Positions 15,512 to 24,668 of a stretch of 40,246 nt of DNA are shown piece after piece (the first letter of the stretch is position 1; the number at the start of each line of letters is the position of its first letter). The notes under the pieces are model-generated. The model was not told the origin of the DNA. It was given only the letters and a program-made list of their open reading frames with translations, and searched no databases. The stretch spans positions 1 to 40,246 of the forward strand of contig DASXBJ010000146.1 of NCBI GenBank assembly GCA_036491755.1, read 5' to 3'. The DNA is from DASXBJ01 sp036491755. GTDB lineage: Bacteria > Chloroflexota > Dormibacteria > Dormibacterales > Dormibacteraceae. The translations under genes and the position numbers were made by a program.

Positions 15512-17343
15512 TACCGGAGCCCCGCCGCCTCGGCGCTCAGCCGGCTCGGTGAGAGCTCAGGCACGGTCGCTCGGTCGACACGCTCGGCGATCGGCAGATG
15601 AAGGGTGAATGTGCTGCCCTCGCCCGGAACCGAGTCGACGGTGATCTCACCGCCTTGAAGGCGGGCCAGCTGGCGGCCCAGGAACAGGCCGAGACCCGTC
15701 CCCGGAAAGTGGTCCGTCGAGCTGTTGGAAACTCGCCCGAAGCGCGTGAACAGAATCGGGAGGTCGTCCCTCGCGATCCCGATGCCGGTGTCTTTGACGC
15801 CCAGCCTCGCGACCCCGCCCCCGGTGGTGACCATGACTGTCACCTCACCACCATCGGGTGAGTACTTCACGGCGTTGTCGATCAGGTTGGTGACTATGGT
15901 CGTGACCCGCTCGGCGTCCACCATCACGCGCACGGGCCGGCTGGGTGACTTCAGCACGATGTGGTGCCTCTCGTCGAGCACGGGCTCGAGCTTCGCCACT
16001 GCAGCGCTCGCGATGGCGCGCAGATCCGCCTCCTCCGGTTTGATCAGCAAGCCGCCATCCTCGAGCCTTGCGGCCTCGATCATCTGCTCGATCAGTGCGT
16101 TCATCTCGAGGATCTTGGCCATCATCACCGGCGCCGCCTTGCGCCCGCGGTCGTTGAGATCGCCGAGGAGACCCGCCTGCAGCATGGAGCCGTACCCTCG
16201 GATGACGGTCAGGGGACCGCGCAGCTCATGGGAGGCAAGGTTGAGAAACTGGCTCTTGTGCTTCTCGATGGCTGCGATGCGCTCGGTCACCCGCGTGCGC
16301 TCGAGTCCCGCAGCCACCGAGGACGCATATCCCTCCAGCTGATTGATCTCGTCATTGCCGAAAATCGGCGTGAACGGCCCGGACAGTACGCCGAGGAATC
16401 CCGTCCCCTCGGTCAGGCGCAGCGGGGCCACCATCACGGTGGCGCCGCCAGGTCCGGGAAAGGAGCCGCGCTCCTGGTCGCCTTTGCGCGCCAGCAGGTC
16501 TCGCGTCCCGTCGACGCTGATGTTGCGGCTGGCCATTACCTTGCCGGTCGGATCGACGATGAATGCCGCCTGAGCGCCCAGCATGCGGATTGCCCAGCCG
16601 GCCGCTTGCTCGGCCAGAGCCTGCGGCCCAGGGCTGAAGATCAGGAGGTCCTGGATGGCTGCGCGGAGCTTGTTCTCCTCCCCCATGCGCCAGATGCGGC
16701 GCAGCAAGGAAGGTGGGGCGAAGCTCACGTAGATGAGAGGGACGGTGATCATCGCGACCAGCTGGATCAGCAGCGTGGCCACCGGGTTCTGCAGCGCTCG
16801 GCCCCCCAGCACGGCGACCAGCAGGATGGCGACCAGCGCGGCGAATCCGAAGCTGAGGGCTCGCATCCTCGTGCGCTGGACGCTCGGCTGCTTGCGCGAT
16901 GCGACCCAGAACCGCACCACCGGCTCACCGATGAAGGCCGCCCACGCGAGGACCAGGAGCAGGGTGATGCCGGATGTCAGAGTGGCGTTCGCGTGTGCCA
17001 GCACGGTGGCGGATGCCACGGCGAGCGCAGACGCGACGATGAGCAGGATCGTTGCCGCGCGACGGGCTATCGGCCGGAGCGGCAGGAAGGCGTCGCGAAA
17101 CATCAGCACGAAATACCCGGACCCCAGGAAGGAGATCAGCGAGATGACGCTGACGAACGCGCTCGTCCCCGTAACGGTCTGAATGCGCCCGATCGCGGCG
17201 GCCAACGCCAGCAGACCCAACGCCCAGGCGAGCATCGCCTGGGCTCGACCCCGATACCTGTACCACTGGTAGACGGTCGCGGCGCCGAGCGCGATGAACC
17301 CTATTGAGGTCAGGTCCTGGGCGACCTGAAGGACGACGTTCAA
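15511..17343 (-). CDS. Membrane sensor histidine kinase (7-TM, GAF, HisKA, HATPase_c)
   Basis: A 610-residue kinase. About seven membrane segments occupy residues 8-208, a GAF-like domain about 225-350, the dimerisation/phosphotransfer domain follows with H372 in ASHELRGPLTVI, and the ATPase domain has NLIDNAVKYS (N box), DTGIGI (G1) and GTGLGL (G2). It should sense a membrane or intracellular signal and phosphorylate a partner regulator. TTG 17343 is chosen because TTGA overlaps the stop of the upstream response regulator and GGAG lies nine bases before it; the longer frame from 17391 would overlap the regulator by 52 bases. The coupled receiver gene is the obvious partner. Confidence 0.93.
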   Translation of the reverse strand: MNVVLQVAQDLTSIGFIALGAATVYQWYRYRGRAQAMLAWALGLLALAAAIGRIQTVTGTSAFVSVISLISFLGSGYFVLMFRDAFLPLRPIARRAATILLIVASALAVASATVLAHANATLTSGITLLLVLAWAAFIGEPVVRFWVASRKQPSVQRTRMRALSFGFAALVAILLVAVLGGRALQNPVATLLIQLVAMITVPLIYVSFAPPSLLRRIWRMGEENKLRAAIQDLLIFSPGPQALAEQAAGWAIRMLGAQAAFIVDPTGKVMASRNISVDGTRDLLARKGDQERGSFPGPGGATVMVAPLRLTEGTGFLGVLSGPFTPIFGNDEINQLEGYASSVAAGLERTRVTERIAAIEKHKSQFLNLASHELRGPLTVIRGYGSMLQAGLLGDLNDRGRKAAPVMMAKILEMNALIEQMIEAARLEDGGLLIKPEEADLRAIASAAVAKLEPVLDERHHIVLKSPSRPVRVMVDAERVTTIVTNLIDNAVKYSPDGGEVTVMVTTGGGVARLGVKDTGIGIARDDLPILFTRFGRVSNSSTDHFPGTGLGLFLGRQLARLQGGEITVDSVPGEGSTFTLHLPIAERVDRATVPELSPSRLSAEAAGLR

Positions 17344-17867
17344 GATCGGTGCTCCTGGTGCGGTTCGCCGCCCGGCCTGAGCCCGATCCATCTCGGAATC
17401 GCGCGCGACACCGAATCGGGTGTGACCCTTGACTTGACCAGGTACTCGACAGCGCCCAGAGCAAGCCCGCGCTCGATCATCGTGGGTTCGCCATAGTTCG
17501 AGAGGATGACCACCGGCGGGTGGTCGGGGAACGACTGGTTGATCTGGACCATCACCTCGAGGCCGCTGCGGTCAGGAAGCAGGAGGTCGAGCAGGACGAT
17601 ATCCGGCTTCGCCGCTTCCATCGCGCTGATGGCGGCGTCGCCGGTCGGGACGACTGTCACCGTGTAGCCGTCGTAGTCGAGCTGCACGCGGTACATCTCC
17701 GCTATCGTCGGGTCGTCCTCGACGAGCAGGACTCGAATAGGCCCGCTCGACTGCGTCCTGCGACCGGCAAACCGAGAATGGGGCCGCTCCCGTGACCAGG
17801 CTGGCGTCAGGGCGAGGTCCGGCAGCCACCCCAGACCCGCCAGGACCGCCGGCGTGCGCTGATCCAC
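17340..17867 (-). CDS. Single-domain response regulator with N-terminal extension
   Basis: A 175-residue protein: an unstructured-looking 42-residue extension (Arg/Pro-rich), then a receiver domain beginning PIRVLLVEDDPTIAEMY. The acidic pair is in VEDD, the phospho-acceptor Asp in IVLLDLLLPDRSG, the switch Ser in VVILSNYG and the Lys in YLVKSR. There is no output domain after the receiver. GTG 17867 is preferred over GTG 17885 because GGAGGGAG lies six bases upstream. It is coupled to the membrane kinase through TTGA and likely serves as its phosphorylation target or as a shuttle to another protein. The role of the N-terminal extension is unknown. Confidence 0.88.
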   Translation of the reverse strand: MDQRTPAVLAGLGWLPDLALTPAWSRERPHSRFAGRRTQSSGPIRVLLVEDDPTIAEMYRVQLDYDGYTVTVVPTGDAAISAMEAAKPDIVLLDLLLPDRSGLEVMVQINQSFPDHPPVVILSNYGEPTMIERGLALGAVEYLVKSRVTPDSVSRAIPRWIGLRPGGEPHQEHRS

Positions 17868-17987
17868 GAACTCTCCCTCCACCACCCCGGCCTTGATGAT
17901 AAATTAGCGGGCCATATTACGCCGCCTGTTATGGTGGCCGATCTGGGACGCTCCTTGTAGGATTCTTGGCGGCACTAGGGGCAGATT
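17868..17987. promoter_or_regulatory. Divergent promoter region between two two-component systems
   Basis: This 120-base gap is relatively AT-rich and contains an imperfect dyad: GGCCATA at 17910-17916 and TATGGTGGCC at 17930-17939. It must carry promoters for both the kinase at 17988 and the regulator at 17867. AGGGG at 17977-17981 is the ribosome site for the TTG start at 17988. No -35/-10 pair is clear enough to name. Confidence 0.45.
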
Positions 17988-19739
17988 TTGGAAACCACAA
18001 GAACCCAGCGCACGAGCTTGGGGGAGGCGCTTGATCGGATCCAGGCCGCGTTCCTGGAACTGAGCCCCCTGCGGGAAATCTCGGACATCGCCGAGACGGC
18101 CCTGGGCTGGGAGCTCGACATGATGAGCTCTGAGGCGGCATTCATCCGGGTCCCTGACGTCGACCTTCTGTCGACGCGAACCGCGAATGGACCGGGGACG
18201 CTCGGGGATGACAAGGTGCGGAGCCTGCTTCGGCAGGCGGCCGACCTGACTCTGGGCGAGCGGGACGGTTCGGCTCCTGAGCACGCGGGCCACGCCTGCA
18301 TCCACGCCCTGCAGGCCGGCGGCAGGACGTTTGGCCTCACCGGCGTGATGCGCGAGAAGCCGTACAACGGCATCGAGCAGAGCATGTTCGCGATCCTCGC
18401 CGCCCAGATTGCGAGCGTGATGGAGGTCGCGCGCCTCAAGCATCACCAGGGGCAGACGAGCAACGTCCTGACGACGCTGCGGGCCGAGCTCGAGCGAACC
18501 GAGCACGAGCGCGAGCTCAACGCAGAGCGGGCGCAAAGCGCGCAGCGCGTCGAGCGCGCCCATGAGCTTGCCGTGGCTGCGCTGGTCGCGGTCTCGGTGC
18601 ATGCCCGGTCGGGGCACGACCTCGACGACTTCTACCGGCGCCTCACCCGGAGTGTCGCGGAGCTGGTCGACGCAAACAAAGTCCTTTTCTGGCAGATTCG
18701 CGACGGCCAGGTCCTGGCCGCCATGCCTGGCGCTCACGGCGTGGACGACGACTTCGTCGCGCGGCTGGAGGTTGCTCGGTGCGCTCCCGATCGAGATGAC
18801 CTCGCGAGCCAAGTCGTGTTCCATGACTACGTATTTCGCGCCTCACGCACAGATGAGTCAAAGGATTTCAGATATGTCCTGGACGCACTCGGCGTGAAGG
18901 ATGCGATCAGCGTTCCGTGGCGCGCCGGTGACGAACGCCTGGGGCTCGTCGCCGCCTATGACTCGAATCGACCTGAAGGCTTCACCCGCGAGGACACGTG
19001 GGTCCTGCAGAAGGCGGCCCTTGCCGCTGGGCTCGTCTGGCAGCTGAAGTACGCGGAGGCCGACCTGCAGAAGACCATCGACCGGCTCGAGAAGGTCGAC
19101 GCCGCGCGCCAGCTCCTGCTCAAGAACGTCGCCACGGCGGTCGACAAAGCGGGCAAGCGATTCGCCAGCGACCTCCACGACGACGCTCTGCAGAAGCTGA
19201 CCGGGCTTTCCCTGCACCTCGAGCGCTTGAAGCATCTCGACGGCCGCGACGGCGAGACGCTGAAGTCGATTCAAGACCTGCTCGTGCAGACGGAGGAGGC
19301 GCTTCGCCGGCTGCTGTTCGAGGTGCGGCCCCCCGCGCTGGACGATCCTGGTGGGCTCAACGAGTCGATTCGGGAACGTCTCGCCATGCTGCGGTCGCTG
19401 ACCGGCGCCATCGTCGAGCTCGACCTGGACCTGCCCGACGAGCTGCCGTATCACCTCAAGTCGACGGTGTTCCGCCAGGTCGCCGAAGCAGTGACCAACA
19501 TCGAGAAGCATGCCCGGGCCGGTCGCGTCAAGATTTCACTCCAGCTGGTCGACGGCGCGATTCATGGGATGGTGGAGGACGACGGCACGGGCTTCGTGGT
19601 CTCCGAGCGCAACAATCTCCCCGGCCACCTGGGGCTGCTTTCGCTCAAGGAAAGGGCCATCCTCGCCGGCGGCTGGTACAAGATCGACAGCCAGCCGGGC
19701 GTCGGGACCCGAATCGAGTTTGGGCTGCCCGTCGCTTGA
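17988..19739 (+). CDS. Soluble GAF-GAF sensor histidine kinase, NarX/DesK type (HisKA_3)
   Basis: A 583-residue kinase with no membrane segment. A GAF-like region at about 28-150 is followed by a charged coiled coil at 160-195, a second GAF at about 205-355, and HisKA_3 with H397 in ASDLHDDALQKLTG. The ATPase domain has EAVTNIEKHA (N box), DDGTGF and GHLGLLSLKERA. This kinase class normally phosphorylates LuxR-type regulators, yet the gene coupled to it encodes a lone receiver; the orphan LuxR-type regulator at 8047 is a possible second partner. The start is TTG 17988 with AGGGG six bases upstream. The stop overlaps the next start as TTGA. Confidence 0.92.
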   Translation: METTRTQRTSLGEALDRIQAAFLELSPLREISDIAETALGWELDMMSSEAAFIRVPDVDLLSTRTANGPGTLGDDKVRSLLRQAADLTLGERDGSAPEHAGHACIHALQAGGRTFGLTGVMREKPYNGIEQSMFAILAAQIASVMEVARLKHHQGQTSNVLTTLRAELERTEHERELNAERAQSAQRVERAHELAVAALVAVSVHARSGHDLDDFYRRLTRSVAELVDANKVLFWQIRDGQVLAAMPGAHGVDDDFVARLEVARCAPDRDDLASQVVFHDYVFRASRTDESKDFRYVLDALGVKDAISVPWRAGDERLGLVAAYDSNRPEGFTREDTWVLQKAALAAGLVWQLKYAEADLQKTIDRLEKVDAARQLLLKNVATAVDKAGKRFASDLHDDALQKLTGLSLHLERLKHLDGRDGETLKSIQDLLVQTEEALRRLLFEVRPPALDDPGGLNESIRERLAMLRSLTGAIVELDLDLPDELPYHLKSTVFRQVAEAVTNIEKHARAGRVKISLQLVDGAIHGMVEDDGTGFVVSERNNLPGHLGLLSLKERAILAGGWYKIDSQPGVGTRIEFGLPVA

Positions 19740-20083
19740 GGGTTCTCGTGGTCGAGGACGACGCGTCGCTGAGGGTCGTCATCAGGATGGTGCTGGAGCG
19801 CGGAGGCTACGAGGTCGATGAGGCTGCGCACGGGCGCGCGGCGCTCGAGAAGGTGGCCGCGAGCCGGCCCGACCTGGTCCTGGCGGACATGCGGATGCCT
19901 TTCATGGGCGGCCTCGAGCTCATCCACCAATTGCGATCGAGCTCCGCATCAGCCGCGATTCCCGTTGTCCTGCTCAGCGGGGCTGCCGAGGTCGACGCGG
20001 AGCACTCCGCCAGCGCGGTGGTGACCAAGCCGTTCGAGCCGGACGAGCTGCTGGCGACGATCAGCTCGGTGCTGGGCAGCTAA
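19736..20083 (+). CDS. Single-domain response regulator (CheY-like receiver)
   Basis: A 115-residue receiver-only protein: acidic pair in RVLVVEDDASLRVV, phospho-acceptor Asp in LVLADMRMPFMGG, switch Ser in VVLLSGAAE and Lys in VVTKPFEPDELL. It is complete for a CheY-like protein and has no output domain. The start is TTG 19736, set by the TTGA overlap with the kinase stop; no ATG or GTG is available before the first strand. It is probably phosphorylated by the coupled NarX-type kinase and acts by protein contact or as a phosphate sink. It ends 17 bases before the convergent GlgX gene. Confidence 0.9.
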   Translation: MRVLVVEDDASLRVVIRMVLERGGYEVDEAAHGRAALEKVAASRPDLVLADMRMPFMGGLELIHQLRSSSASAAIPVVLLSGAAEVDAEHSASAVVTKPFEPDELLATISSVLGS

Positions 20084-20100
20084 AGCGCAACTCTAAGATC

Positions 20101-22206
20101 TCACCCCTGCTGCAGCACCATCACCGAGCGATCGGGGGTGGCGATGTGGCCAAGGACCACGTCCCCGGTCGCCTCGGGCTGGAATTGAGATGTGTCCAGC
20201 ACGAGGTTCCATACCAAGCCAAACTCGGGCGGGACGATCCACTCGACGGCCTCTGAGTGGGCATTGAACAGAAGCACGAACGAGGCGTCGACGACCTGTC
20301 TGCCGCGCTCGTCCAGCGACTGGATCGCCTTGCCGTTCAAGAACGCGCCCAGCGAGCGCGCGTGTCCTACTTCCCAATCCTGATCTGTCATGGCGACGCC
20401 GTCGGGCTTGAACCAGCCGATGTCCACCGTGCCTCGTATGGGCCTGCCCTGGAACCAGCGGCGGCGCCGGAAAACGGGATGCTCGCGCCGAAAGGCGATC
20501 AGCCACCGCGTATACGTGAGCAGCGGCTCGTCGACCGCAGCCCAATCGATCCACGAGATCTCGTTGTCCTGGCAGTACGCGTTGTTGTTGCCACGCTGGG
20601 TGCGCCCCTGCTCGTCGCCTGCAGCGAGCATCGGCACGCCCTGGGAAAGGAAAAGGGTGGCCAGAAAGTTGCGCTGCTGCTTGGAGCGGCAGGTGAGCAC
20701 ATCCTCATCGCCCGAGTCGCCCTCCGCCCCGCAGTTCCAGGAGCGGTTGTACGACTCGCCGTCGGCATTGTCCTCGCCGTTGGCGAGGTTGCGCTTCTCG
20801 TGATAGGTGACGAGGTCGCGCAGCGTAAAGCCATCGTGGGCGGTGACGAAGTTGATGCTTGCCGCCGGCCTGCGCGTGTCGCTCTGATACAGGTCTGAGC
20901 TGCCGGTGAGCCGCGATGCGAGCTCGGCCACTGTAGAAGGCTCGCCGCGCCAGAAATCCCGAACCGTGTCGCGATACCGGCCGTTCCACTCCGACCACAG
21001 TGCTGGGAAGTTGCCGACCTGGTATCCGCCCTCGCCGATGTCCCATGGCTCGGCGATCAGCTTGACCCGGTTGACCACCGGGTCTTGCTGGATGAGGTCG
21101 AAGAAGGTGGAGAGCCGATCGACCTCGAAAAACTCGCGGGCGAGCGTGGCGGCGAGATCGAATCGGAATCCGTCGACGTGCATCTCGGTGACCCAGTATC
21201 GGAGCGAATCCATGATCAGCTGCAGCGTGTGGGGATGCCGCACGTTGAGGCTGTTTCCGGTGCCGGTGGTGTCGTAGTAAAACGCGTTGTCGTCGGGCAC
21301 GAGCCGGTAGTAGGCCGCGTTGTCGATGCCTTTGAAGCACAGCGTCGGCCCGAGGTGGTTGCCCTCGGCCGTGTGGTTGTAGACGACGTCGAGGATCACC
21401 TCGATTCCTGCCTGGTGCAGGGTCCTGACCATCGCCTTGAACTCGTTCACCTGCTGGCCGCGCTGGCCCGAGCTCGAGTATTCGTTGTGTGGGGCAAAGA
21501 ACCCGATCGTGTTGTAGCCCCAGTAGTTGCGCAGGCCAAGCCCGAGCAGCCGCTGGTCCTGGACGAACTGGTGCACCGGGAGCAGCTCGACGGCCGTGAC
21601 GCCAAGCGACTGCAGGTGCCCGATCACCGCCGGGTGCGCAAAGCCGGCGTACGTTCCGCGCAGCTCTTCGGGAACGTCCGGGTGGAGCTTGGTGAAGCCT
21701 TTGAGGTGCGCCTCGTAGATGACGGATTCGTGGAGCGGCGTGTCCGGACGGCGGTCACCTGCCCAGTCGAAGTGCGGATGGTGCACCACCGACTTCATCA
21801 CGTGCGGCGCGCTGTTCTCGATGTTCACGGTGTTGGCGTTGCGCGGGTCGTACGAGTAGCAGGACGAGTTCCAGTCGATGTCGCCCTCGACCGCGCGCGC
21901 GTAAGGATCCAGGAGCAGCTTGTACGGATTGCAGCGCAAACCCTTATCGGGTTCGTAAGGGCCGTGAATCCGATATCCGTATCGCTGGCCAGGTCCAACG
22001 CCGGGCAGATAGCCGTGCCACGAGAAGGCATCGACCTCGTCGAGCCGGACGCGATGCTCCTCGCCGCCGTCGTCGAAAAGGCAGAGCTCAACCGCCTCCG
22101 CCGCCTCCGAGAAGACGGCGAAGTTCGTGCCCTCGCCGTCATACGCCGGCCCCAGCGGGTAAGGGCGGCCGGGCCAGACCTGGTGACGATGGGGAGAATC
22201 AGACAC
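20101..22206 (-). CDS. glgX: Glycogen debranching enzyme GlgX (isoamylase-type GH13)
   Basis: A 701-residue protein, the usual GlgX length. It has an N-terminal carbohydrate-binding module (VWPGRPYPLGPAYDGEGTNF) and then the GH13 barrel: VILDVVYNHTAEGNH (region I), GFRFDLAATLARE with the nucleophile Asp (region II), LIAEPWDIG with the acid/base Glu (region III) and FVTAHDGFTL (region IV). It hydrolyses alpha-1,6 branches of phosphorylase-limit glycogen in the cytoplasm. The start is uncertain: GTG 22206 is used because family similarity begins there, but its best ribosome site is too distant; TTG 22248 would add 14 residues. It is divergent from the acidic protein gene at 22287. With the enzyme at 3485 the organism has two unrelated debranching enzymes. 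Confidence 0.93.
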   Translation of the reverse strand: MSDSPHRHQVWPGRPYPLGPAYDGEGTNFAVFSEAAEAVELCLFDDGGEEHRVRLDEVDAFSWHGYLPGVGPGQRYGYRIHGPYEPDKGLRCNPYKLLLDPYARAVEGDIDWNSSCYSYDPRNANTVNIENSAPHVMKSVVHHPHFDWAGDRRPDTPLHESVIYEAHLKGFTKLHPDVPEELRGTYAGFAHPAVIGHLQSLGVTAVELLPVHQFVQDQRLLGLGLRNYWGYNTIGFFAPHNEYSSSGQRGQQVNEFKAMVRTLHQAGIEVILDVVYNHTAEGNHLGPTLCFKGIDNAAYYRLVPDDNAFYYDTTGTGNSLNVRHPHTLQLIMDSLRYWVTEMHVDGFRFDLAATLAREFFEVDRLSTFFDLIQQDPVVNRVKLIAEPWDIGEGGYQVGNFPALWSEWNGRYRDTVRDFWRGEPSTVAELASRLTGSSDLYQSDTRRPAASINFVTAHDGFTLRDLVTYHEKRNLANGEDNADGESYNRSWNCGAEGDSGDEDVLTCRSKQQRNFLATLFLSQGVPMLAAGDEQGRTQRGNNNAYCQDNEISWIDWAAVDEPLLTYTRWLIAFRREHPVFRRRRWFQGRPIRGTVDIGWFKPDGVAMTDQDWEVGHARSLGAFLNGKAIQSLDERGRQVVDASFVLLFNAHSEAVEWIVPPEFGLVWNLVLDTSQFQPEATGDVVLGHIATPDRSVMVLQQG

Positions 22207-22286
22207 CGTGCGATGAAGTTTCCCAGGATCGCTGAGTTCACATGCCAATCAACGACGATGGCGCCGGTTGCACCAGAATGTGAATC

Positions 22287-22706
22287 ATGGAAGACAAGAG
22301 TGAGGAACAGGTCCTGTCCCGTTTGTTCGAGCTCGAGGCCGACGGGCAGTCGGAGAGGCGGGCGGAGCTGAGCGGCCAGCGGTTCATCTCCCTGATCCAG
22401 GACCCTGACACCGGCCGCGGCTTCATCCTGCAGCACGGGCTGGACGAGACCGAGGGCGCCGAGATCCCGCCGGGGACCGAATTCTACGAATACCCGACCT
22501 GGCCCGAGGCCGAGAGGGCGTTTGACCAGCTGCTCGCCGAAGCCGGTGGCGCGGGGGAGGTCGTCGAGGATGACTCGACGGAGGGCATAGGCGACTCCGA
22601 GTCCGGCGGCGCGGAGGTCCGCGACCAGTACTCGGCCGATGACGATGACGCCGTGCTCACCGAGGGTGACGAGAAAGAAGAGCTCAACCCGGACGTCACC
22701 GCCTGA
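22287..22706 (+). CDS. Acidic hypothetical protein
   Basis: A 139-residue Cys-free protein. Residues 1-82 look folded (a helix, then FISLIQDPDTGRGFILQHG and a Tyr/Pro segment around EFYEYPTWPEAERAFDQLL). Residues 83-139 form a strongly acidic, probably disordered tail rich in Glu, Asp, Ser and Gly. There is no signal peptide or membrane span. ATG 22287 is the natural start; the ribosome site is weak. It is transcribed divergently from glgX, with an 80-base gap. I do not recognise the family; composition and codon use look genuine. Confidence 0.7.
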   Translation: MEDKSEEQVLSRLFELEADGQSERRAELSGQRFISLIQDPDTGRGFILQHGLDETEGAEIPPGTEFYEYPTWPEAERAFDQLLAEAGGAGEVVEDDSTEGIGDSESGGAEVRDQYSADDDDAVLTEGDEKEELNPDVTA

Positions 22707-22718
22707 TCCGGCACTAGC

Positions 22719-23357
22719 TCAGGAGCGAACGGCCTCCACGCCCAGCCGCAAGCCGAGCCCGGCGAGCACCGTGCCCAGCACGCCGTCCATCGACCTTCGC
22801 ACGGTCGGTCGAAGGAGCACCTGGCTCATGCGTTCCACAGCGAATGCGTAGCCGGAGAGCCAGGCGATGGTCAGCAGGCTGAAGTTGAACCCGAGGGCGA
22901 GGAGCAGCGCAAAGGTCGGATGCGGAGCCGCGAACTGCGGCAACAAGCTGATGAAGAAGACGACCATCTTGGCGTTCGACAGATTGCTGAGGCAGCCCTG
23001 CCAGAAGCCGGTGACGGCCGCCATCGGTGCCCCCCTCGCCGCCACCTCGCCGGCCGCATCGTGGTGCGCGGCCATCGCCTTCCACAGAGAACGGCCGCCC
23101 AGGTAAACGAGGTAGGCCGCCCCGGCCAGCCGGAGCGCGGAGAAGATCGGGCCCGAAGCGGCCAACACCACCGCCAGGCCGGCCGCCGTCGCGATGGTCC
23201 ACGCGGATTGGCCGGCCGCGACGCCCAGGGCCGTTGCCATACCGGCGCGACGGCCTCCCAGCAGCGAGTTGCGGATGGTCAGAGCGGTGTCCTGGCCAGG
23301 GGCGATGATCACGAGCAGCGAGACTCCGACGAACGCCAGGTAATGGATGACGGTCAT
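22719..23357 (-). CDS. LysE/RhtB-family amino-acid exporter
   Basis: A 212-residue, six-span protein of standard family length. The first segment ends in the conserved IIAPGQDTALTIRNSLLGGR motif, and GVAAGQSAWTIATAAGLAVV follows. Later come the LRLAGAAYLVYLGGRSLW segment and GFWQGCLSNLSNAKMVVFF, in which Asn-Pro-Lys is typical; here the motif reads Asn-Ala-Lys. It should export amino acids or related metabolites across the cell membrane. ATG 23357 is chosen because it starts just before the first membrane helix; a longer frame reaches further upstream, but its extra residues look non-coding. It converges with the acidic protein gene, 12 bases away. Confidence 0.92.
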   Translation of the reverse strand: MTVIHYLAFVGVSLLVIIAPGQDTALTIRNSLLGGRRAGMATALGVAAGQSAWTIATAAGLAVVLAASGPIFSALRLAGAAYLVYLGGRSLWKAMAAHHDAAGEVAARGAPMAAVTGFWQGCLSNLSNAKMVVFFISLLPQFAAPHPTFALLLALGFNFSLLTIAWLSGYAFAVERMSQVLLRPTVRRSMDGVLGTVLAGLGLRLGVEAVRS

Positions 23358-23472
23358 GTCTGGCAAGAGTATCGAAAGCATTCCCATCGGATGAACAAGA
23401 AAGGGCGACACGTGTTGCGTGCAGAGCTCGACCTGACCGCCGGGCGTCGCGGAGCGGAAATGGAGAGCGCTG

Positions 23473-23973
23473 GTGTCATCATTCGAAACCGTGGACCAAC
23501 CTCCGGTTCGCAACCGTTCAGTCGATCGATGCACGTGGGCGGCGTGTGGTCTGGCCCTGGCCGGCGCCCTATTCGCAATCGTTCTTCCAGCGGGCGGGAT
23601 CAACCGCGTCCAGGGCGTAGCAATCCCGCTGGTGATGGGCGCAATCGCTCTTGCCGGCGGCGCGATCTTTTCGTGGCGAATGCAGTGGCTCGGCCCAGTG
23701 GCATATGCAGCCGGGACGCTCGCGATCCTTTACGCAATCCTGATCGCGCTGTCACTGCCTGTACGCCTGGCCGGCGAGGGCGCATGCCCCGCGGCCGCGA
23801 CGTCATGCCCACTTGGGTTCGAACGCCCGGCGACGCCGGCGGAGATGGACGTCATCTACATCACTGTCGCGACAGCCAGTCTCGCACTCCTGCTGATATT
23901 CATGGCCGTCGAGCTCCGCTACTTCCGATCACTTCGGCCCGCGCGAAACACGCACAAGAACCCGCCGTCTTAA
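23473..23973 (+). CDS. Small integral membrane protein of unknown function
   Basis: A 166-residue protein with membrane segments at about 22-40, 50-67, 72-95 and 128-145. A short loop with two Cys (EGACPAAATSCPLGFERP) lies between the last two and probably faces outside. There is no motif that allows a family name. GTG 23473 is supported by GGAGAG about eight bases upstream. It lies alone between the LysE gene (divergent) and the Tad cluster. The spacing of hydrophobic segments and the clean C-terminus favour a real gene over the overlapping frames. Confidence 0.65.
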   Translation: MSSFETVDQPPVRNRSVDRCTWAACGLALAGALFAIVLPAGGINRVQGVAIPLVMGAIALAGGAIFSWRMQWLGPVAYAAGTLAILYAILIALSLPVRLAGEGACPAAATSCPLGFERPATPAEMDVIYITVATASLALLLIFMAVELRYFRSLRPARNTHKNPPS

Positions 23974-24098
23974 GTCTGCGAACCACGCCTCCTTAAAGGG
24001 TGCTCGCCGGCGCTGACGGGAAGTCGCAAACCGTGCAATAACTCGTATTCTCCGGCGTTCGATACGACATCAGGCTGCGATTTTCTGGACCAAAGGAA

Positions 24099-24668
24099 GT
24101 GATCAATCTGCTCGGTAGATTCATCCGTCGCGTGCATTCGATGGGGCGCCATGCGGACCGGCAACGGAGCCAGGCGCTCGTCGAGTTTGCGATGGTATCG
24201 CCGCTTTTGCTGCTGGTGGTGTTCTCCGCAATCGACATCAGCCGCCTGCTCTATGCGTACACGGCCATTTCGTCGGCGGCTCGCGACGGCGCTCGCACGG
24301 CATCGCTGTCGGGCTCGCAGTTCAGCGATTGCCAGATCATCCAGGAGGTCGAGCTTGTCGGCCAGGGCTTTCCGGTGAGAATGGATCCCAACTCAATCGC
24401 CGGCAACTCGGACCCGAACAACCCGTCAGGCGCGCTCCAGCCGTCGCTTCCCCCGCCCAACGTTGGATACGCGTACATCTGGCCCGCGGTCGCCACGAGC
24501 GATCCTCCGGACAGCAACTGCAGCTCGACCCAGCAGCGGGCGATCGCCCCGACCGTCAAGCACGTGGCCGTAGAGGTCCAGTATCACTTCACCCCCCTCC
24601 TGCCATTCGTCTCGACCTTCGCGCCCAACCTCATCGTCAAGACGATCTCGGTGGTGACGACCGAATGA
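24099..24668 (+). CDS. TadE-like pilus-assembly pseudopilin
   Basis: A 189-residue protein with the TadE signature: SQALVEFAMVSPLLLLVVFSAIDISRLLYAYTAISSAARDGAR in pattern, with Glu five residues into the hydrophobic segment (about 24-50). The extracellular C-terminal domain has a few Cys and a final beta-rich part (HVAVEVQYHFTPLLP). TadE proteins are processed like prepilins and act in Flp/Tad pilus assembly. GTG 24099 follows AAAGGA closely; ATG 24141, just before the conserved region, is a reasonable alternative. The stop overlaps the next gene as ATGA, making a three-gene coupled cluster. No Tad ATPase or platform gene lies in the window. Confidence 0.88.
   Translation: MINLLGRFIRRVHSMGRHADRQRSQALVEFAMVSPLLLLVVFSAIDISRLLYAYTAISSAARDGARTASLSGSQFSDCQIIQEVELVGQGFPVRMDPNSIAGNSDPNNPSGALQPSLPPPNVGYAYIWPAVATSDPPDSNCSSTQQRAIAPTVKHVAVEVQYHFTPLLPFVSTFAPNLIVKTISVVTTE

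Noticed and set aside
21085..22371. 428-codon plus-strand frame opposite glgX
   Set aside because: All four GH13 motif regions are on the minus strand; the plus frame is Val/Arg-rich shadow sequence.
23974..24098. Possible structured leader (GEMM-like) before the Tad cluster
   Set aside because: There are fragments such as GTCGCAAA, but no matching pair of conserved helices.
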